A DNA stretch of 35,188 bases from Salinarimonas soli (lineage in GTDB: Bacteria > Pseudomonadota > Alphaproteobacteria > Rhizobiales > Beijerinckiaceae), in assembly GCF_008386575.1 (NCBI RefSeq), contig NZ_VUOA01000054.1, positions 1 through 35,188 on the forward strand, given 5' to 3'. A model generated the notes under the pieces. It worked only from the letters and a program-made list of their open reading frames with translations, was not told the DNA's origin and did not search any database. Shown one piece after another: positions 6,978 to 16,601 of the stretch. Within the stretch, counting starts at the first letter, position 1. Each line of letters begins with the position of its first letter. Made by a program: the position numbers and the translations under genes.

Positions 6978-9794
6978 TCAGGCCCCGGTCCCACGCACCG
7001 CCCTCAGCGCGCCCGCGATCACCGCCTGGAGCTCGTCCACGCGGAAGGGCTTGCGCAGGATCACCGCGTCGGGGCCCGCGACGGCCTCGATGGCAGCGGT
7101 GTCGGCGTAGCCGCTCGCGAAGACGATCGGCAGGGTGGGGCGGCGCTCCCGGGCGGTTCTCGCCACCTCGGCGCCGTTCATGCCCGGCATGGCGAAGTCC
7201 ACCATCATGAGGTCGGGGGTGCCGGCGTCGAGGGCGGCCAGGCCCTCCGGCCCGTCCCGCGCCTCGATCGCCCGGTAGCCGAGCGCCTCGAGGGAGGCCA
7301 CGAGCATGCGGCGGATGTCGGGATCGTCGTCGACGACGAGAATTGTCGCGGTGCCCCCGCCGGGCGCGGCCGCGTCCGCCGCGGGCTCGCCGGGGCGCGG
7401 CACGGGAGCGCTCGTGCGCGGCAGGTAGAGGCGCACCGTCGTGCCCGCGCCGGGCCTGCTGTCGATGCGCACCGTCCCGCCGGCCTGGCGGGCGATGCCG
7501 TAGACCTGGGACAGGCCGAGCCCCGTGCCCTTGCCCACCCCCTTCGTGGTGAAGAACGGATCGAAGGCGCGGGCCACCACCTCGGGCGGCATGCCGGATC
7601 CCGTGTCGGCGGCCGACAGCTCGACATATTCGCCCGCCTTCAGCTCACCCTCCCCGTCGCTGCGGTGAAGCCGCGTCCCGATGACGAGGTCGCCGCCGTC
7701 CGGCATGGCGTCGCGCGCGTTGATGGCGAGGTTCAGGAGCGCCATCTCGAGCTGCGTCGGGTCGGAGAGCACCGCGCCGTCGCCCTTGAGATCGAAGCGC
7801 AGCCGCACCTGAGGGCCGAGGGTGCGGGCGAGCAGGTCGCCCATGCCCTGGACGAGGTCGGTCGCCACCAGGGGCTTGAGCTCGATGCGCTGGGCGCGCG
7901 AGAAGGCGAGGAGCTGCCCCGTGAGCTTGGCGCCGCGCTCGGCCGCCTCCAGCCCGGCCTCGGCATAGCGCCGGATCCGGTGCGGGTCGTCGGGCTTGCG
8001 GCGGATGAGATCGAAGGCACCCACCACGGCGCCGAGCAGGTTGTTGAAATCATGCGCGATGCCGCCCGTGAGCTGCCCGACCGCCTCCATCTTCTGGGCC
8101 TGGCGCAGCGCCGCCTCGGCCACGACCTGACCCGTGATGTTGCGGCTGGATCCCACAAGGCGGGTGACGCGGCCGGCGCCGTCGCGCACGGGGAAGATCG
8201 AGGTGTCCCAGTGCTGGGGCTCGCCGTTGAGCTCGTACACGTCGCGGAACTGGAGGAGCTCCCCCGTCTCGGCGACCCTCCGGTAGACCGCGACGAGCCG
8301 CTCGGCGAGGTCGGGGGGCAGGATCTCGTCGATGCGCTTGCCGCGCACGTCGTCGAGCTTGAACCCGACCCCCGCCTCATGGGCCGGGTTCAGCTCCTCG
8401 ATCGTGAAGCCGCCGTCCGGCTGGACCCCGATCACGAAGAGGGCCTCTGGGGTGTTCTCGAAATAGGCCCGGTAGAGCGCGTCCGCCTCGCGCCGGGCCG
8501 CCTCCGCGGCCTGCAGCTCGGCCTGGCGCTCCCTGTCCGAGGTGACGTCGCGGGTCACCGAATAGAGCTTGCCCCCCTCCGGCACCGCCACCCAGGAGAG
8601 CCAGCGCCAGCCCCCGTCCCGCGTGCGGTAGCGGTTCTCGAACTGGAGCACGGGGCTGCCCTGCAGCACCTGGGCATAGGCGTCCGCGCTCGCATGCGCG
8701 TCGTCCGGGTGCACGAACGCGGCGTAGGGGTGCCCTTCGATCTCCGCGGTCGACCAGCCGAGCGACAGCGTCCAGGCCGGATTGACGGCGTCGAAGGTGG
8801 CCGTCGCCATGTCGATCACGGACAGGAGGTCGAGGCTGTGCCGCCAGATGAGGCCCCGCTCCCGGGTGCGCTCGACGATCTCCCGCTCGAGGTCGGCATT
8901 CAGGGCGAGGAGCGCCTCCTCGGCGAGCCGGCGGCCGTGGATGTCGACGGACGCGCCGAACCAGCGCACGATCTCCCCCGTCGCCGGGTCGCGGTAGGGT
9001 TCGGCGCGCACCAGGAACCAGCGGTGGTCGCCCGCCGCCGAGCGGATGCGATGCTCGACCATGAAGGGGGCGCCCGACCGTCTCGCCGCTTCGAACGCCG
9101 CCATCGTGGCCGCCGCGTCGTCGGGATGCACATGGCTCGCCGCCACCTCGGCCGCGGTCGTCGGCCGGTAGGGAACGCCCGTGTAATCCGACCATTGCCG
9201 GTTGAAGAACTCGACGCGGCCCTCGGCATCCGTGATCCAGACGATCTGGGGCACGGCGTCCGCCATGAGCCGGAACCGCGCCTCGCTCTCCTTCAGCTCG
9301 CGCTCGGACGCCACCCGCTCGGTGGTCTCGGCCAGAACGCACAGGACGCCCGCCGGCCGGCCGCTCTCGTCGGGCACGGGCGAGTAGCTGAGGTCCATCC
9401 ACACCTGCTCGGGCCGGCCGTGCCGGTGCAGGGTGAGCTCCTGGTCGCGGTAGGCCAGCGTGCCGCCGGCGAGGCCCACCCGCATGACGTTGTCGTTGAA
9501 GCCGGCCACCTCGGGCCAGCCCTCGCGCACCTTGGCGCCGAGCAGCGCCGGATGCCGTCCGGCCGCGAACGCCGAATAGGCGTCGTTGTAGAGCATGACG
9601 CCGTCCTCGCCCCACAGCATCACCATGGGGACGGGCGAGCGCAGCAGGAGAAGGGCCGCGGTCCTGAGGCTCTGCTCCCAGGTCTCGACGGGGCCGAGCG
9701 CCGTCGCGGACCAGTCCCGCGACGCGATCAGCCGGCCGCACTCGCCGCCGGCGAGGAGGCTGTCACGGAAGGCGTCGGACAGGGGGTCGGCCAC
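6978..9794 (-). CDS. PAS-domain hybrid histidine kinase with C-terminal receiver
   Basis: 938 aa, with a GTG start at 9794 and GAGGA six bases upstream. Order of parts: N-terminal PAS-like domain of the type that begins [13 protein letters not shown] (about 25-160), PAS 2 (about 170-290, ending [13 protein letters not shown]), PAS 3 (about 315-425), PAS 4 (about 440-560), HisKA with H581 in [11 protein letters not shown], HATPase_c (N-box [12 protein letters not shown]-boxes DTGSGM and GKGTGLGLS, about 675-795), and a receiver domain (815-935) with acidic pocket V-DDD-P at 821-825, phosphoacceptor D866 and K915. No membrane segment is seen, so it should sense cytoplasmic signals (small ligand, redox or light; not readable here). 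The receiver is fused at the C-terminus with no output domain, so a partner response regulator must lie elsewhere or the receiver is the exit point. Confidence 0.93.
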   Translation of the reverse strand: MADPLSDAFRDSLLAGGECGRLIASRDWSATALGPVETWEQSLRTAALLLLRSPVPMVMLWGEDGVMLYNDAYSAFAAGRHPALLGAKVREGWPEVAGFNDNVMRVGLAGGTLAYRDQELTLHRHGRPEQVWMDLSYSPVPDESGRPAGVLCVLAETTERVASERELKESEARFRLMADAVPQIVWITDAEGRVEFFNRQWSDYTGVPYRPTTAAEVAASHVHPDDAAATMAAFEAARRSGAPFMVEHRIRSAAGDHRWFLVRAEPYRDPATGEIVRWFGASVDIHGRRLAEEALLALNADLEREIVERTRERGLIWRHSLDLLSVIDMATATFDAVNPAWTLSLGWSTAEIEGHPYAAFVHPDDAHASADAYAQVLQGSPVLQFENRYRTRDGGWRWLSWVAVPEGGKLYSVTRDVTSDRERQAELQAAEAARREADALYRAYFENTPEALFVIGVQPDGGFTIEELNPAHEAGVGFKLDDVRGKRIDEILPPDLAERLVAVYRRVAETGELLQFRDVYELNGEPQHWDTSIFPVRDGAGRVTRLVGSSRNITGQVVAEAALRQAQKMEAVGQLTGGIAHDFNNLLGAVVGAFDLIRRKPDDPHRIRRYAEAGLEAAERGAKLTGQLLAFSRAQRIELKPLVATDLVQGMGDLLARTLGPQVRLRFDLKGDGAVLSDPTQLEMALLNLAINARDAMPDGGDLVIGTRLHRSDGEGELKAGEYVELSAADTGSGMPPEVVARAFDPFFTTKGVGKGTGLGLSQVYGIARQAGGTVRIDSRPGAGTTVRLYLPRTSAPVPRPGEPAADAAAPGGGTATILVVDDDPDIRRMLVASLEALGYRAIEARDGPEGLAALDAGTPDLMMVDFAMPGMNGAEVARTARERRPTLPIVFASGYADTAAIEAVAGPDAVILRKPFRVDELQAVIAGALRAVRGTGA

Positions 9795-9903
9795 GGTCGA
9801 TCCTCGGACGTGCGGCCGCGGGGGCGGGAGGGCCGTCCATGGGCCTTCCCGCGGCGTTCGTCATCGGGGCCCGCAGGGTGTCGCTGCCCCGGAAGCGGGC
9901 CGC

Positions 9904-10440
9904 TCAGGCCTTCTCGGCCTTCGCCCGCTCGATCCCCTCGAGGATGAGCTTGCGGGCCTCCGCGGCGTCGCGCCAGCCCACGACCTTCACCCACTTGCCG
10001 GGCTCCAGGTCCTTGTAGTGCTCGAAGAAGTGCTCGATCTGCTTGATCGTGATGTCCGGCAGGTCGGTGTAGCTCTGGACCTTGTCGTAGCGCTTGGTGA
10101 GCTTGGGCGCGGGCACGGCGATGATCTTCTCGTCCATGCCGGCCTCGTCCTCCATGAGGAGGACGCCCACGGGGCGCACGCTCATGATGGCGCCGGGCAC
10201 GATGGCGCGGGTGCTGGCGATGAGCACGTCGCAGGGGTCGCCGTCCTCCGACAGCGTGTGCGGGATGAAGCCGTAATTCCCGGGATAGCGCATGGCGGTG
10301 TAGAGGAACCGGTCGACCACGAGGGTGCCGGCGGCCTTGTCCATCTCGTACTTGATGGGCTCGCCGCCGACGGGCACCTCGATGATGACGTTCACTTCGT
10401 CGGGCGGGTTCTTGCCGATCGAGATCGCGTCGATGCGCAT
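9904..10440 (-). CDS. ppa: Inorganic pyrophosphatase, family I
   Basis: 178 aa, the normal length for bacterial family I enzymes. Hydrolyses pyrophosphate to two phosphates with Mg2+ in the cytoplasm, pulling biosynthetic reactions forward. The signature DGDPCDVLI (D-x-D-P-x-D metal site), the upstream [12 protein letters not shown] and the substrate Lys/Tyr positions (KYEMDK, KRYDKV) are all present. The ATG at 10440 gives the standard start [13 protein letters not shown], with a purine-rich AGAGAG stretch upstream. It lies 109 bp from the PAS kinase on the same strand and is probably transcribed independently. Confidence 0.97.
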   Translation of the reverse strand: MRIDAISIGKNPPDEVNVIIEVPVGGEPIKYEMDKAAGTLVVDRFLYTAMRYPGNYGFIPHTLSEDGDPCDVLIASTRAIVPGAIMSVRPVGVLLMEDEAGMDEKIIAVPAPKLTKRYDKVQSYTDLPDITIKQIEHFFEHYKDLEPGKWVKVVGWRDAAEARKLILEGIERAKAEKA

Positions 10441-10532
10441 GGGACTGCTTCTCTCTTGAAAACCAAAGGGCCGGGGTCGGCGCTTCCCTAACGGCGCGCC
10501 GGCTCCGGCACAAGCGGGACCTTCGGTTTACG

Positions 10533-11390
10533 TTATTCCGCGGCTTCGCGGGCGGCGCCCCGGCGCGCGGTCTCGACCGTGAAGGGGCGGGCGTGGCGCA
10601 GCGCAGGGATCCGGCCGCGGGCCTCGTCCACGAGGGCGGTGTCGATCCGCGCCAGGACCACGCCCGGCACGTCCCCCGCCTCCGCCAGCACCCGGCCCCA
10701 GGGGTCGACGATGATGGAATGGCCGAAGGTCTCGCGCCCGTCCTCGTGCGTGCCGCCCTGCGCCGCCGAGATCATGAACGAGCCCGTCTCGATGGCCCGC
10801 GCCCGGTGCAGCACGCTCCAGTGCGCCTCGCCCGTCTGCCGGGTGAAGCAGGCGGGCGCGGACAGGAACCGGGCGCCGTTCTCGGCCAGCGCGCGGTAGA
10901 GCGCGGGAAAGCGCACGTCGTAGCAGATGGTGAGGCCGAGCAGGCCCCAGGGCGTCTCGCCGAGCACCGCCCGGTCGCCGCCCGTATAGGTGTTGGACTC
11001 GCGCCAGGACTCGCCGTTGGGCAGGTCGACGTCGAAGAGGTGGACCTTGTCGTAGGTGGCGACGATGGCGCCGTCCGTATCGATGAGGACGCCGCGGTTC
11101 GCGACCTTCTCGCCCTCCCGCACGGCCACAGAGCCGATATGGACCACGATGCCGCGCTCGCGCGCCACCTCGCGCAGGGCCGCGATGGTGGGGTCCGTCT
11201 CCTGCGGGCCGACCTTCGCGAAGAGGTCGTCGCGGTTGCGCGCCACGAGGGAGGTCATCTCCGGCGTCTGGACGAACTGCGCCCCCTCGCCCGCCGCCTG
11301 GCGCACCAGGGTCACGGCGTCGTCGCGATTCTTCGACGGATCGGTGCCCGAGCGCATCTGGGCGCAGGCGGCGACGAAACTCTGGGTCAT
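10533..11390 (-). CDS. Carbon-nitrogen hydrolase, Nit1/deaminated-glutathione-amidase type
   Basis: 285 aa nitrilase-superfamily amidase. The catalytic triad is visible: E44 (QTPEMTS), K115 (YDKVHLFDVDLP) and C156 (TICYDVRFP). The motifs YDKVHLFDVDLPNG and ICYDVRFPALYR are those of the Nit1 branch, whose characterised members hydrolyse deaminated glutathione, a side product of transaminases. The neighbour 24 bp upstream on the same strand is a glutaredoxin, which fits a glutathione link. The substrate is inferred from the family and context; other amides are possible. Confidence 0.9.
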   Translation of the reverse strand: MTQSFVAACAQMRSGTDPSKNRDDAVTLVRQAAGEGAQFVQTPEMTSLVARNRDDLFAKVGPQETDPTIAALREVARERGIVVHIGSVAVREGEKVANRGVLIDTDGAIVATYDKVHLFDVDLPNGESWRESNTYTGGDRAVLGETPWGLLGLTICYDVRFPALYRALAENGARFLSAPACFTRQTGEAHWSVLHRARAIETGSFMISAAQGGTHEDGRETFGHSIIVDPWGRVLAEAGDVPGVVLARIDTALVDEARGRIPALRHARPFTVETARRGAAREAAE

Positions 11391-11414
11391 GCGGGCACTC
11401 CCGGGTGTGGCGCG

Positions 11415-11672
11415 TCAGGCGGCGAGCAATCTATCGAGTTCGCCGCGCGCGTCGAGGGCATGGATGTCGTCGCAGCCGCCCACGTGCCGCTCGCCGACGA
11501 AGATCTGCGGCACCGTCGAGCGCCCGTTCGCCCGCTGGATCATCTCGGTCCGCGCGCCTGCCGTCGCCTCGATGTCGATCTCGCGATAGGCGACCCCCTT
11601 GCGATCGAGGAGATCCTTGGCGGCCGAGCAATAGGGGCACCAGCCCTTGGTGTAGATGGTCACAGGGGACAT
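11415..11672 (-). CDS. grxC: Glutaredoxin 3 (GrxC)
   Basis: 85 aa, normal length for GrxC. The dithiol active site WCPYC lies at residues 10-14 of the chosen start (MSPVTIYTKGWCPYC), followed by the TVPQIFVGERHVGGCDD motif with the cis-proline that binds glutathione. It reduces disulfides and glutathionylated proteins in the cytoplasm. The longer frame to 11891 reads through the intergenic palindrome and is rejected. The Nit-type amidase follows 24 bp downstream, so the two are likely co-transcribed. Confidence 0.95.
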   Translation of the reverse strand: MSPVTIYTKGWCPYCSAAKDLLDRKGVAYREIDIEATAGARTEMIQRANGRSTVPQIFVGERHVGGCDDIHALDARGELDRLLAA

Positions 11673-11747
11673 AGGGGGCCTCGCGCCGGAAAGGGTCGGA
11701 CGGGCGCAATATGGGGGCAGGGGGCCCACGCGGCAACGGCGCCCATC

Positions 11748-11901
11748 CCCCTCCCCCTTGCGGGGAGGGGTTAGGGGTGGGGGTCGGGACGCGAGAGGTC
11801 CCGGTCGAGAACAAGGCTGTACAGGCGTGCGTGCGCCCCACCTCCCCGCCAGCTCAGACTTTGCGACCCCCACCCCTGCCCCTCCCCGCAAGGGGGAGGG
11901 G
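11748..11901. repeat. Long inverted repeat between comF and grxC
   Basis: The left arm 11748-11786 (39 nt) and right arm 11864-11901 (38 nt) are complementary except for a two-for-one base change in the middle. The arm core is CCCCTCCCCCTTGCGGGGAG, itself a small hairpin, running on to GGGGTGGGGGTCG. A 77-nt spacer separates the arms. This looks like a non-autonomous palindromic element of the sort scattered between alphaproteobacterial genes. It ends six bases from the comF stop codon and could end comF transcription. Confidence 0.75.
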
Positions 11902-11906
11902 TGAGG

Positions 11907-12668
11907 TCACGCCTCCGTCACGACCCGCGCGAAGGCGAGCACGTCCACTGCCCTCGCGCCGCCGCGCAGGAGCGCGCGGGCGGCGGCGTTGGCGGTGGCG
12001 CCGGTGGTCAGGACGTCGTCGACGAGCACCACCCGGCGGCCGTGGAGGCGGGGCTTTGCCTCCTCGGGCACCCGCAGCGCGCCCTGCAGGTTCTCCTGGC
12101 GCTGCGGGCGAGTGAGGCCGATCTGCGGCTTGGTGCGCTTCACCCGCGCCAAGAGGAAGGGATCGCAGGGCACGCCGCTGCGCGCCGAGATCACGCTCCC
12201 CAGCGCCATGGCCTGGTTGAAGCGCCGCCGCCACAGGCGCACCCGGTGCAGCGGCACGGGCACGAGCACGTCCGCCTCGGCGAGGAGCTCGGCGCCCGCC
12301 TGCGCCATGAGGCGGCCCATGGGCCCCGAGAGCTCCAGGCGGTCGTTGTATTTCAGCCGGTGGACGAGGTCGCGCGCCGCGCCCTCGTAGCGCGCCACCG
12401 CCCGCGCCCGCTCGAACACAGGCGGATCGGCGATGGCCGCGGGCGACAAGAGGGGGCCGACGCCGAGATCCGCCACGAAGGGGGTGCCCAGCCGCTCGCA
12501 ATAGGGCCGCTCGATGAAGGGCACGCCGCCCCAGCAGGCCGCGCACAGGCCATGCGCCTCGCCCGTCGCCGCCCCGCAGGCGATGCAGGCGGGCGGATAG
12601 ACGAGGCCGACGAGCGCCCGCAGCGCCTGCCCCGTGAGGCGGGTCGCGAGCCGAAGCGGCGCCGTCAT
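11907..12668 (-). CDS. comF: ComF family protein (phosphoribosyltransferase-like)
   Basis: 253 aa. An N-terminal zinc-ribbon with cysteines CIACG and LCAACW (residues about 28-46) is followed by a type I phosphoribosyltransferase-like domain carrying the PRPP loop VVLVDDVLTTGATANAA near the C-terminus and the ComF motif LVPVPLHRVRLWRRRFNQA. ComF proteins take part in DNA uptake in naturally competent bacteria and in related DNA processing; the biochemical role is unclear, and alphaproteobacteria keep the gene without known competence. The ATG at 12668 lies one base past the racemase stop codon, so translation is probably coupled. Confidence 0.93.
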   Translation of the reverse strand: MTAPLRLATRLTGQALRALVGLVYPPACIACGAATGEAHGLCAACWGGVPFIERPYCERLGTPFVADLGVGPLLSPAAIADPPVFERARAVARYEGAARDLVHRLKYNDRLELSGPMGRLMAQAGAELLAEADVLVPVPLHRVRLWRRRFNQAMALGSVISARSGVPCDPFLLARVKRTKPQIGLTRPQRQENLQGALRVPEEAKPRLHGRRVVLVDDVLTTGATANAAARALLRGGARAVDVLAFARVVTEA

Positions 12669-12669
12669 C

Positions 12670-13323
12670 TCAGGCGAGCGCCACCGCGCCGAGCGCCATG
12701 GTGACCGCCGCCTGGGTCGGGTCGATCACGGGGACGCCCAGCGCCTCCTCCAGGGACCGGCGGTGGCGGGCCATGCCGGCGCAGCCCATGACGATCGCCT
12801 CCGCCCCGTCGATCTCCTTGAGCTCGCGCCCGACCGCGATCATCCGGTCGAGCGTGCCCTCGCCGGACGCGGTCTGCGCCACGGACATCTCGAGGGGACG
12901 CTCGCCGGCGAGGCGGTCCATGAGGCCCATCTGGCGCAGGTATCGCAGGTGGCGGCGGATGGACTTCTGCCGGATGGCGATGACCCCGAAGCGGTCGGCG
13001 CGGGCGAGCGCGGTGAGCACCCCGCATTCCGCGATGCCGAAGACGGGGCGGGCCGTGCCCTCGCGGCAGACATGCAGGCCCGGATCCGAGTAGCAGGCGA
13101 TCACGAAGGCGTCGGCGTCCTCCGCTTCGACGAGGCGGCGCAGGGGCATCGCCACGCCGTCCACGTCGGCTTGGGACTCGATGCCGTAGGGCCCCTCGGC
13201 GAGCGTGCGGCAGACGATCTCCGGCCCGTCCGCGAAGGCGAGCGGGCGCAGGGCCTCGTCGAGGCCCCGGGTCACGGCCTCGTTGGAGTTGGGGTTCACG
13301 ACGAGGATGCGGCGGCGGGACAT
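12670..13323 (-). CDS. Aspartate/glutamate/hydantoin racemase family protein
   Basis: 217 aa. Begins RRILVVNPNSNEAVT, the start seen in hydantoin racemases and related Asp/Glu racemase-fold proteins. The two catalytic cysteines of the superfamily are present in VIACYSDPG and VMGCAGM. Such enzymes racemise amino acids or hydantoins without cofactor; related members act as maleate isomerases or arylmalonate decarboxylases, so the substrate is open. The start at 13323 has AGGAG five bases upstream; an extension to 13383 is possible but lacks support. The last codon is followed by one base and then comF on the same strand, an unexpected but tight coupling. Confidence 0.88.
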   Translation of the reverse strand: MSRRRILVVNPNSNEAVTRGLDEALRPLAFADGPEIVCRTLAEGPYGIESQADVDGVAMPLRRLVEAEDADAFVIACYSDPGLHVCREGTARPVFGIAECGVLTALARADRFGVIAIRQKSIRRHLRYLRQMGLMDRLAGERPLEMSVAQTASGEGTLDRMIAVGRELKEIDGAEAIVMGCAGMARHRRSLEEALGVPVIDPTQAAVTMALGAVALA

Positions 13324-13543
13324 GGGAGCTCCTGGGATCGCCCATTGAAGCGCGCCGCCGCCGGATGTCCAGACCCCCGGCAATCCTCCCTATCCACATC
13401 GTCGGGGCAGGCATGCGCTGGGGGTTTAAGCTAAACTGCCCCTGCGGAATTGACTCGCGGGGGCCACATGGTAAGGAGCCCGGCCTCGCGGGACGCGGTC
13501 GAGCGCGCCCCGAAGAGCCCTCCGCTGGACCCGAAGCGAGCCC

Positions 13544-15550
13544 GTGCCAGACCCAATCGCCGCCCGCGTCACCCCCTCGGACATGGCCAACGCCATCCGG
13601 GCCCTCGCCATGGACGCCGTGGAGGCCGCGAAGTCGGGACATCCCGGCCTGCCGATGGGCGCCGCCGACGTGGCGACGACGCTGTTCGCCAAATTCCTGA
13701 AATACGACGCCGCCGATCCCGCCTGGCCCGACCGCGACCGCTTCGTGTTCTCGGCCGGCCACGGCTCGATGCTGCTCTACTCGCTCCTGTTCCTGACGGG
13801 CGTGAAGCCGGTGACGCTGGACGAGCTCAAGCGCTTCCGCCAGCTCGACTCGCTCACCCCCGGCCACCCTGAGAACTTCGTCACGCCGGGCGTCGAGACC
13901 ACCACGGGCCCCCTCGGCCAGGGGCTCGCCACCGCGGTGGGCATGGCCATCGCCGAGCGCATGCTCGCGGCCGAGTTCGGCGACGAGATCGTCGACCACC
14001 GCACCTATGTGCTCGCCTCCGACGGCGACCTCATGGAGGGCATCTCCCACGAGGCGATCGGGCTTGCCGGCCACCTACGGCTCAACAAGCTCACGGTGCT
14101 CTGGGACGACAACGGCATCTCCATCGACGGGCCGCTCTCGCTGTCCGACACCACGGACCAGCTCAAGCGCTTCGAGGCGTGCGGCTGGCGCGCCATGCGC
14201 GTCGACGGGCACGATCCGGCGGCGATCGCCCGGGCTCTGCGCAAGGCGCAAGCCTCCGACCGCCCGACGCTGATCGCCTGCAAGACCGTGATCGGCTTCG
14301 GCGCGCCGAAGAAGGCGGGCACCTCCAAGGCCCACGGCGAGCCGCTGGGGCCTGAGGAGCTTGCGGGCGCCAAGGCGGCGCTGGGCTGGACGCACGCGCC
14401 CTTCGAGATCCCCGACGAGATCCTGAAGGCCTGGCGCCGGGTCGGCAAGCGCGGGCGCAACGAGCGCAAGGCCTGGGAGGAGCGCGTCGCCGCGCTGGCT
14501 CCCGACCGCCGCGCCGAGCTGGAGCGCCGCCTCAAGGGCGATCTGCCGACGGGCTTCGCGGACGCCATCGCGGGCCTGAAGGGCCGTCTCGCCGCCGAGC
14601 CGGCGACGGTCGCGACACGCAAGGCGAGCGAGATGGCGCTCGAGGCCATCACCGCCGTCACCCCTGAGCTGGTCCTTGGCTCGGCCGACCTCACGCCCTC
14701 CAACAACACCAAGACCAAAGGGCTGACCGCGATCTCGCCCGGCCAATATGCCGGCCGCTACATCCATTACGGCATCCGCGAGCACGGCATGGCGGCGGCC
14801 ATGAACGGCATCGTGCTCCACGGGGGCCTGCGCCCCGCCGGCGCGACCTTCATGGTCTTCACCGACTATGCCCGCCCCTCCATGCGCCTCTCCGCGCTCA
14901 TGGGCGCGCCCGTCGTCTACGTGATGACGCACGATTCCATCGGCCTTGGCGAGGATGGGCCGACCCACCAGCCGGTGGAGCACCTCGCGGCGCTGCGCTC
15001 CATGCCCAACATGCGCGTCTTCCGCCCGGCGGACGCCATCGAGACGGCGGAAGCCTGGCAGCTGGCGCTCGAGCGCCGCGACGGCCCGACCACCCTGTCG
15101 CTGACCCGCCAGAACCTCGCCCCCGCGCGACGGGACGGCGGGGCGGAGAACCGCTCGGCGCAGGGCGCCTACGAGCTCTCGCCCGCCGACGGCGAGGCCG
15201 CCGCCACGATCTTCGCCTCCGGGAGCGAGGTGGAGATCGCGCTCGCCGCGCAGGCGCAGCTCAAGGAGCGCGGCGTTCCGGCCCGCGTGGTCTCGGTGCC
15301 CTCCCTCGATCTCTTCCTGGCGCAGGACGAGAGCGTGCGCCGCGCCGTCGTCGGCACCGCCCCCGTGCGGGTGGCGGTCGAGGCTGCCGTGCGCTTCGGC
15401 TGGGACGCCGTGATCGGCGACGAGGGTTCGTTCGTCGGCATGGCGAGCTTCGGGGCGAGCGCCCCATATAAGGATCTCTATCGGCACTTCGGCATTACGG
15501 CCGAGGCTGTCACGGAAGCGGTGCTGCGGCGCCATAACAGGCGGGGCTGA
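13544..15550 (+). CDS. tkt: Transketolase
   Basis: 668 aa, full length. Thiamine-diphosphate enzyme moving two-carbon ketol units between sugar phosphates in the pentose phosphate and Calvin cycles. Seen: the N-terminal [15 protein letters not shown], the ThDP/Mg motif [24 protein letters not shown], the pyrimidine-domain [15 protein letters not shown] with the catalytic Glu, and [20 protein letters not shown]. The start is a GTG at 13544 with GCGAG upstream; an internal ATG 13 codons on is the next candidate. First gene of a cluster with gap, a coiled-coil protein, pgk and fba. The 220 bp upstream hold a small dyad GTTTA-agc-TAAAC at 13424-13436 that might bind a LysR-type regulator, but nothing decisive. 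Confidence 0.97.
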   Translation: MPDPIAARVTPSDMANAIRALAMDAVEAAKSGHPGLPMGAADVATTLFAKFLKYDAADPAWPDRDRFVFSAGHGSMLLYSLLFLTGVKPVTLDELKRFRQLDSLTPGHPENFVTPGVETTTGPLGQGLATAVGMAIAERMLAAEFGDEIVDHRTYVLASDGDLMEGISHEAIGLAGHLRLNKLTVLWDDNGISIDGPLSLSDTTDQLKRFEACGWRAMRVDGHDPAAIARALRKAQASDRPTLIACKTVIGFGAPKKAGTSKAHGEPLGPEELAGAKAALGWTHAPFEIPDEILKAWRRVGKRGRNERKAWEERVAALAPDRRAELERRLKGDLPTGFADAIAGLKGRLAAEPATVATRKASEMALEAITAVTPELVLGSADLTPSNNTKTKGLTAISPGQYAGRYIHYGIREHGMAAAMNGIVLHGGLRPAGATFMVFTDYARPSMRLSALMGAPVVYVMTHDSIGLGEDGPTHQPVEHLAALRSMPNMRVFRPADAIETAEAWQLALERRDGPTTLSLTRQNLAPARRDGGAENRSAQGAYELSPADGEAAATIFASGSEVEIALAAQAQLKERGVPARVVSVPSLDLFLAQDESVRRAVVGTAPVRVAVEAAVRFGWDAVIGDEGSFVGMASFGASAPYKDLYRHFGITAEAVTEAVLRRHNRRG

Positions 15551-15576
15551 GTGCGAGCCCCCAAAGGAGCAAGAAC

Positions 15577-16584
15577 ATGACGGTGAAGGTCGCAATCAAC
15601 GGGTTCGGACGCATCGGGCGCAACATCCTGCGGGCCATCGCCGAGAGCGGCCGCACCGACGTGCAGGTCGTCGCCATCAACGACCTCGGCCCCGTGGAGA
15701 CGAACGCCCACCTCCTGCGCTTCGACTCGGTCCACGGCCGCTTTCCCGGCACCGTGCGCGTCGAGGGCGACACCATCGACGTCGGCACCGGCCCCATCCG
15801 CGTCACCGCCATCAAGAACCCGGCGGAGCTGCCCCACCGCGAGCTCGGCGTCGACATCGCCTTCGAGTGCACGGGCATCTTCACGTCGAAGGACAAGGCG
15901 AAGCTGCATCTCGATGCCGGCGCCAAGCGCGTCCTCGTCTCGGCCCCCGCCGACGGCGCCGACCTCACGGTGGTCTACGGCGTGAACCACGACAAGCTCA
16001 AGGCCGAGCACATGGTGGTGTCGAACGCCTCGTGCACCACGAACTGCCTCGCCCCCGTGGCCAAGGTCCTCAACGATGCGATCGGCATCGAGAAGGGCTT
16101 CATGACCACGATCCACTCCTACACGAACGACCAGCCGTCGCTCGACCAGATGCACAAGGACCTCTACCGCGCCCGCGCGGCGGCGATCTCCATGATCCCG
16201 ACCTCGACGGGGGCCGCCAAGGCCGTGGGCCTCGTGCTGCCCGAGCTCAAGGGCCGGCTCGACGGCACCGCGATCCGCGTCCCCACCCCCAACGTCTCGG
16301 TGGTCGACTTCAAGTTCATCGCCAAGCGCGAGACGAGCGTGGACGAGATCAACGCGGCCATCAAGGCGGCGGCGGACGGCTCGCTCAAGGGCGTGCTGGG
16401 CTACACGGACCAGCCCAACGTCTCGATCGACTTCAACCACGACCCGCACTCGTCGATCTTCCACATCGACCAGACCAAGGTCATGGACGGCACCCTCGTG
16501 CGCGTCATGTCCTGGTACGACAACGAGTGGGGCTTCTCGAACCGGATGGCCGATACCGCCGTTGCAATGGCGAAGCTGATCTGA
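15577..16584 (+). CDS. gap: Glyceraldehyde-3-phosphate dehydrogenase, type I
   Basis: 335 aa, full length. Oxidises glyceraldehyde-3-phosphate to 1,3-bisphosphoglycerate with NAD(P)+, or runs the reverse way in gluconeogenesis. NAD-binding start [16 protein letters not shown]; nucleophile C153 in [12 protein letters not shown]; base H180 in [11 protein letters not shown]-terminal [12 protein letters not shown]. The residue at the cofactor-selecting position is D36 (AINDLG), which points to NAD rather than NADP. Lies 26 bp after tkt with a good AAAGGAG site, hence the same operon. Confidence 0.97.
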   Translation: MTVKVAINGFGRIGRNILRAIAESGRTDVQVVAINDLGPVETNAHLLRFDSVHGRFPGTVRVEGDTIDVGTGPIRVTAIKNPAELPHRELGVDIAFECTGIFTSKDKAKLHLDAGAKRVLVSAPADGADLTVVYGVNHDKLKAEHMVVSNASCTTNCLAPVAKVLNDAIGIEKGFMTTIHSYTNDQPSLDQMHKDLYRARAAAISMIPTSTGAAKAVGLVLPELKGRLDGTAIRVPTPNVSVVDFKFIAKRETSVDEINAAIKAAADGSLKGVLGYTDQPNVSIDFNHDPHSSIFHIDQTKVMDGTLVRVMSWYDNEWGFSNRMADTAVAMAKLI

Positions 16585-16601
16585 CCCCCGGAGCGCCCGC
16601 C

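Noticed and set aside
6924-9947. Plus-strand open frame of about 1000 codons opposite the PAS kinase
   Set aside because: An antisense frame of a high-GC gene; it shows no domain and is biased to A, G, R, E, H. The minus strand holds complete PAS, HisKA, HATPase and receiver domains.
13383-13543. Calvin-cycle regulator (CbbR) site upstream of tkt
   Set aside because: Only a short GTTTA-agc-TAAAC dyad is present; no full LysR-type T-N11-A array and no RuBisCO gene, so not called.
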